In this document: piece by piece, positions 61,238 through 64,000 of the stretch
Position numbering within the stretch: position 1 is the first letter of the stretch
How the letters are laid out: each line of letters starts with the position of its first letter
Source: Gammaproteobacteria bacterium
Lineage (GTDB): Bacteria > Pseudomonadota > Gammaproteobacteria > Pseudomonadales > Azotimanducaceae
Length of the DNA: 64,000 nucleotides
Assembly: GCA_030425195.1 (NCBI GenBank)
Contig: JAUIAV010000015.1
Coordinates: forward strand, 1-64,000
Direction of reading: 5' to 3'
Program-made: the position numbers and the translations under genes
Notes under the pieces: model-generated
Databases searched by the model: none
Told to the model about the DNA's origin: nothing
What the model saw: the letters and a program-made list of their open reading frames with translations, nothing else

Positions 61238-62491
61238 TTGATCCGCATAGTCGGCTTGTTAATCCTGCTGTGCTCCGTCGGCGTTCAGGCCGCGGAGTTC
61301 CCGGCCATCTCGGCCCAGCGTGGCGGGTTCTCCTCAGAAAAGCTCTCCCGTCTCCCCGAACTGCTCGAGGCCTACGTTGCAGAGAATCGAATTCCCGGCG
61401 CCGTTCTCCTGGTGCTCAAGGACGGCCGCGTGCTCCTCGATGAAGCCGTTGGTTATCAGGACCGTGAGGCGGGTGTGCCGATGCAGCGGGATACCATCTT
61501 CCGGATTGCGTCTCAGACCAAGGCCATCATCAGCGTCGCCATCATGATGCTGCAGGAAGAGGGGAAACTGCTCATCTCCGATCCCGTCGGCAAGTACCTG
61601 CCCGAATTCGAGAACAGCACCGTCGCGGTGGCGGATGGGGAGGGCGGCTATGACGTGATTGCAGCCGAACGGCCGATCACCCTGCGCGATCTGCTCACCC
61701 ACACCGCGGGAATCGGGTATGGCGGCGGGCCAGCAGCGGATCGCTGGCGGGCGGCGGGCATTCAGGGCTGGTACTTCGCCCACTTCGATGAGCCCATCCG
61801 GGAGACCGTCCGCCGCATGGCGTCGCTGCCCATGGACGCTCAGCCCGGCAGCGGTTTCGTCTACGGCTACAGCACCGACATCCTTGGTGCCGTCATCGAG
61901 GTGGTGAGTGGCCGGCCGCTGGATGCGTTTCTGCAGACCCGTCTCTTTGCGCCGCTGGACATGCGTGATACGCAGTTCTATCTGCCGGAATCCGAGCGCG
62001 CACGGCTCGCCGTGGTCTACGGCGCAGACGAAAACGGCGCGCTCACGCGAACGCCGGAAGGCAGTTCCATGTACGGGCAGGGCGGCTATGTGGAAGGTCC
62101 TCGAGTCAGCTTCTCCGGGGGAGCCGGACTGCTGTCGACGGCGAGAGACTATGGACGTTTTCTCCTGATGCTGGCGAATGGCGGCGCGCTGGATGGAGAA
62201 CGCATTCTGAGTCCGAACACGGTCGCGCTGATGACGGCCGATCACCTCAACGGCATGGCGTTCAGACCCGGCGCAGGGTTCGGGCTGGGCTTTTCCGTGA
62301 CTCTGGATATCGGCGCGGCAGGGGTGCCCGGCAATCCGGGTGAGTTCGGCTGGGGCGGTGCCTATCACACGGTCTACTTCGTCGACCCGGCAGACGGGCT
62401 GGTCTTCGTCTACATGACGCAGGTTCTGCCGGCGACGGGTCTCGATGATGCCCGGAAGCTGCGCGCCATGCTGTATGGTGCGCAAAAATAA
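61238..62491 (+). CDS. serine hydrolase, beta-lactamase family (class C-like)
   Basis: A 417-residue secreted protein: signal peptide from TTG 61238 (MIRIVGLLILLCSVGVQA, cleavage near QA-AE) and a class C beta-lactamase/DD-peptidase-fold domain with the SxxK motif ASQTKA and a Tyr in VYGYST. Members include esterases and carboxypeptidases. GGAGGG at 61228-61233 supports the TTG start; ATG 61208 would add ten residues and mask the signal peptide. True beta-lactamase activity is not implied. Confidence 0.83.
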   Translation: MIRIVGLLILLCSVGVQAAEFPAISAQRGGFSSEKLSRLPELLEAYVAENRIPGAVLLVLKDGRVLLDEAVGYQDREAGVPMQRDTIFRIASQTKAIISVAIMMLQEEGKLLISDPVGKYLPEFENSTVAVADGEGGYDVIAAERPITLRDLLTHTAGIGYGGGPAADRWRAAGIQGWYFAHFDEPIRETVRRMASLPMDAQPGSGFVYGYSTDILGAVIEVVSGRPLDAFLQTRLFAPLDMRDTQFYLPESERARLAVVYGADENGALTRTPEGSSMYGQGGYVEGPRVSFSGGAGLLSTARDYGRFLLMLANGGALDGERILSPNTVALMTADHLNGMAFRPGAGFGLGFSVTLDIGAAGVPGNPGEFGWGGAYHTVYFVDPADGLVFVYMTQVLPATGLDDARKLRAMLYGAQK

Positions 62492-62526
62492 TTATTTAAC
62501 AAATAGTTAGAGGCTTATTAAAGAAT

Positions 62527-62787
62527 ATGCCTGAACTTTCAGAGAACGCTCAGATGATGCTCGGCGCCTATGCCATGGCAGATACGCATACCCTCAGTGA
62601 GGATGCCGTCCTGGAGATGTCGCAAGGCGCGATCACCGAGTGCGCGGTACGTACAGGGCTCGAGGAACTCGCAGATGCCCAGCTCGCCGAGGTGCAGAGT
62701 GACGGCGGCTACCGGCTCACCAAGGCGGGTATCGGGGTGACCCTGCAGCTGCAGGAGGCGCTGAACGCGCGGAACGAGGAGTTCTGA
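62527..62787 (+). CDS. small protein of unknown function
   Basis: An 86-residue acidic, mostly helical protein (MPELSENAQMMLGAYAMADT), ending with a strand-turn (EVQSDGGYRLTKAGIGV) that resembles a winged-helix wing. It starts 35 bp after the hydrolase gene, in an A+T-rich strip (62492-62526). No family recognised. It ends four bases before the 3' side of tRNA-Leu(UAG). Confidence 0.6.
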   Translation: MPELSENAQMMLGAYAMADTHTLSEDAVLEMSQGAITECAVRTGLEELADAQLAEVQSDGGYRLTKAGIGVTLQLQEALNARNEEF

Positions 62788-62791
62788 GAGT

Positions 62792-62877
62792 TGGTGCCCA
62801 GGGCGAGAGTCGAACTCGCACGCCACGAGGACACTGGAACCTAAATCCAGCTTGTCTACCAGTTCCAACACCTGGGC
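62792..62877 (-). tRNA. tRNA-Leu (UAG)
   Basis: An 86-nt leucine tRNA on the minus strand: acceptor GCCCAGG/CCTGGGC, anticodon stem CTGGA/TCCAG around TTTAGGT (anticodon TAG), long variable arm, T-arm GCGAG-TTCGACT-CTCGC and encoded CCA. It has no intron, unlike the tRNA-Leu(UAA) 1.6 kb away. Confidence 0.95.
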
Positions 62878-62993
62878 GGGGCGCTCATGATAGGGCAATG
62901 CCCGCCGTCTGGCATCCGTTCCCCTGCACCGTTCTGAGCCGCAGGACCGCCCTCCGTGACAGTTCCATGAAGTTTCCGCTCAGCTCCGGGTCC

Positions 62994-63009
62994 TGACATC
63001 CGAATGTCA
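62994..63009. promoter_or_regulatory. palindrome upstream of the TonB-dependent receptor gene
   Basis: TGACAT-CCGA-ATGTCA, a perfect 6-4-6 inverted repeat 52 bp before the ATG. The position suits an operator overlapping the promoter, but the regulator is unknown. Confidence 0.45.
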
Positions 63010-63061
63010 TAGGCACGCCATAGAGTCCGCGCACTTCATATCCCGCCAGCTGGAGAGCGCC

Positions 63062-64000
63062 ATGTCGTACCGTTTGGGTACCATCCTCATCGGAGCTTCG
63101 CTCCTTTTCCTTTCAGCCACAGCCCAAGCCGATGGACGTCTGCAGGGCGGGGTGGTCACTGGCGATTCCGCCCGAAACCTGGAAGGTGCGGTCGTCCGCA
63201 TTCCCTCGCTGAATCGGACGGTGACCACGGGACGCGATGGACGGTTCAGCTTCGGACAGATTCCTGCCGGTACGCACGAGCTCACCGTGACCTACCTCGG
63301 CGCGGTAGCCAGCACCCAGCAGGTTTCCATCCGAAATGGGCAGACGGAAACGCTTCTGATCTCCGTGGCCGGTCTGACCGAAGAGATCATCGTTCAGGGT
63401 TTCCGGTCGGGTAACGCCAGAGCGCTCAACCAGCAGCGGGCTTCGGATACGGTGGTGAGCGTGGTATCCGCCGATGAAGTGGGCGCCCTCCCGGATGCGA
63501 ACGTCGCCGAAGCGCTGCAGCGTGTGCCCGGCGTATTCATCGAACGGGATCAGGGCGAAGGCCGGTTCGTGGGGATCCGCGGTATCGACCCGAACCTCAA
63601 CACGACCACCATCAACGGTCTGCTGGTGCCGTCGCCCGAAGCGGGTGCCCGGTCGGTGGCGCTCGACGTGATCCCGTCAGATCTTCTGGAAGGGCTGGAA
63701 GTCACCAAGACCTTCACCCCGGACATGGACCTTTCCGCCATCGGCGGCAACATCAACGTGCGGGCGCTGTCCGCATACGATCGTGGCGAGCGCTCCCTGT
63801 CTCTTTCCGCGGAGGGCAGCTACAACGAACTCGTCGAGGAAACCAGCCCGAAGCTCGCGGCGACCTGGACCAATCTGTTCGACGTCGGCGGCGGCAGCAG
63901 GAATCTGGGTGTCGCCGCGGCCGTGTCCTGGTTCGATCGTGACTTCGGCTCCGACAACATTGAAACGGACGGTGGCTGGCCGGATGACCTCGAGACCATC
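63062..64000 (+). CDS. TonB-dependent receptor, N-terminal part
   Basis: Partial at the window's right edge; 313 codons are present. Signal peptide (MSYRLGTILIGASLLFLSAT), then a carboxypeptidase-regulatory-like beta domain (about 25-105: GAVVRIPSLNRTVTTGRDG), the TonB box region (EEIIVQGF), and the start of the plug domain (ADEVGALPDANVAEALQRVPGVFIERDQGEG, RGIDPNLNTTTING). Receptors of this type import carbohydrates, siderophores or other large nutrients; the ligand cannot be read. GGAGAG lies upstream. The TonB operon at 28841 could energise it. Confidence 0.92.
   Translation, partial: MSYRLGTILIGASLLFLSATAQADGRLQGGVVTGDSARNLEGAVVRIPSLNRTVTTGRDGRFSFGQIPAGTHELTVTYLGAVASTQQVSIRNGQTETLLISVAGLTEEIIVQGFRSGNARALNQQRASDTVVSVVSADEVGALPDANVAEALQRVPGVFIERDQGEGRFVGIRGIDPNLNTTTINGLLVPSPEAGARSVALDVIPSDLLEGLEVTKTFTPDMDLSAIGGNINVRALSAYDRGERSLSLSAEGSYNELVEETSPKLAATWTNLFDVGGGSRNLGVAAAVSWFDRDFGSDNIETDGGWPDDLETI

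Noticed and set aside
60798-61241. 147-residue open frame across the tRNA-Leu(UAA) locus
   Set aside because: It runs over both tRNA exons and the intron on the opposite strand and has no domain; the RNA reading explains the sequence fully.
61238-62491. antibiotic-resistance beta-lactamase
   Set aside because: The SxxK fold is shared with many esterases and peptidases; the sequence lacks the specific features of class C resistance enzymes and there is no AmpR-like neighbour.

Overview
The window is about 64 kb of GC-rich DNA from a gammaproteobacterium. The evidence is a Pseudomonas-like order of the fatty-acid cluster (yceD-rpmF ... fabD-fabG-acpP-fabF-mltG-tmk-holB-pilZ-tatD), a gacA-uvrC-pgsA block, a PhoBR/Pst locus with the enlarged PstC and PstA permeases known from Pseudomonas relatives, and a TonB operon of the DUF3450/TtpC type. 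Genus cannot be read from this sequence. Genes are densely packed with many 1-4 nt start/stop overlaps, and several convergent pairs overlap at their 3' ends. No CRISPR array, insertion sequence, prophage or rRNA gene was seen.

Layout. 1-8.2 kb: fatty-acid synthesis, septal peptidoglycan lytic enzyme, thymidylate kinase, DNA polymerase III delta', PilZ and TatD; plsX, fabH and pabC are absent from their usual slots. 8.1-12.1 kb (minus): prolidase, S9 peptidase and GNAT, probably one proline-peptide operon. 12.3-16.2 kb: three-subunit molybdenum hydroxylase plus a MoaD/ThiS-like sulfur carrier. 16.3-18.7 kb: sugar kinase, HAD phosphatase, SDR. 18.7-27.2 kb (minus): a complete phosphate regulon phoB-phoR-pstS-pstC-pstA-pstB-phoU behind a Pho-box promoter. 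27.6-28.3 kb: dienelactone hydrolase, followed by 587 bp of non-coding DNA with a long hairpin. 28.8-34.1 kb: DUF3450-TtpC/ExbB-ExbB-ExbD-TonB-TPR operon closed by a terminator. 34.1-41.7 kb: riboflavin synthase, DUF1631, PilZ, pyrF, xthA and a HDOD-like sensor kinase. 41.7-44.2 kb: two divergent acyl-CoA dehydrogenases. 44.4-49.7 kb: gacA, an iron-sulfur uracil-DNA glycosylase, uvrC, pgsA and a membrane-anchored receiver protein. 49.7-50.1 kb: tRNA-Cys, a long stem-loop and a 54-residue membrane protein.

50.2-59.9 kb is a storage-lipid island: two related alpha/beta hydrolases around PhaR, a wax ester synthase/DGAT, a phasin, a PHA synthase, a zinc dehydrogenase, a GYD protein, a GYD-acyltransferase fusion and a monoacylglycerol-lipase-like hydrolase. 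It suggests coordinated making, coating, regulating and mobilising of polyester and neutral-lipid reserves. 59.9-64 kb: Cof-type HAD phosphatase, a tRNA-Leu(UAA) interrupted by a 262-nt group I intron, a beta-lactamase-fold hydrolase, a small unknown protein, tRNA-Leu(UAG) and the start of a TonB-dependent receptor that could be energised by the TonB operon.

The most notable feature is the intron-containing tRNA-Leu(UAA) at 60799-61147: the intron sits between U34 and A35, the site known from cyanobacteria and plastids, and carries recognisable group I core elements but no endonuclease gene. Other points worth attention are the GYD-acyltransferase fusion, the delta' subunit without zinc cysteines, the small membrane protein next to a 62-nt stem-loop, and a consensus CRP/Vfr site ahead of pilZ.
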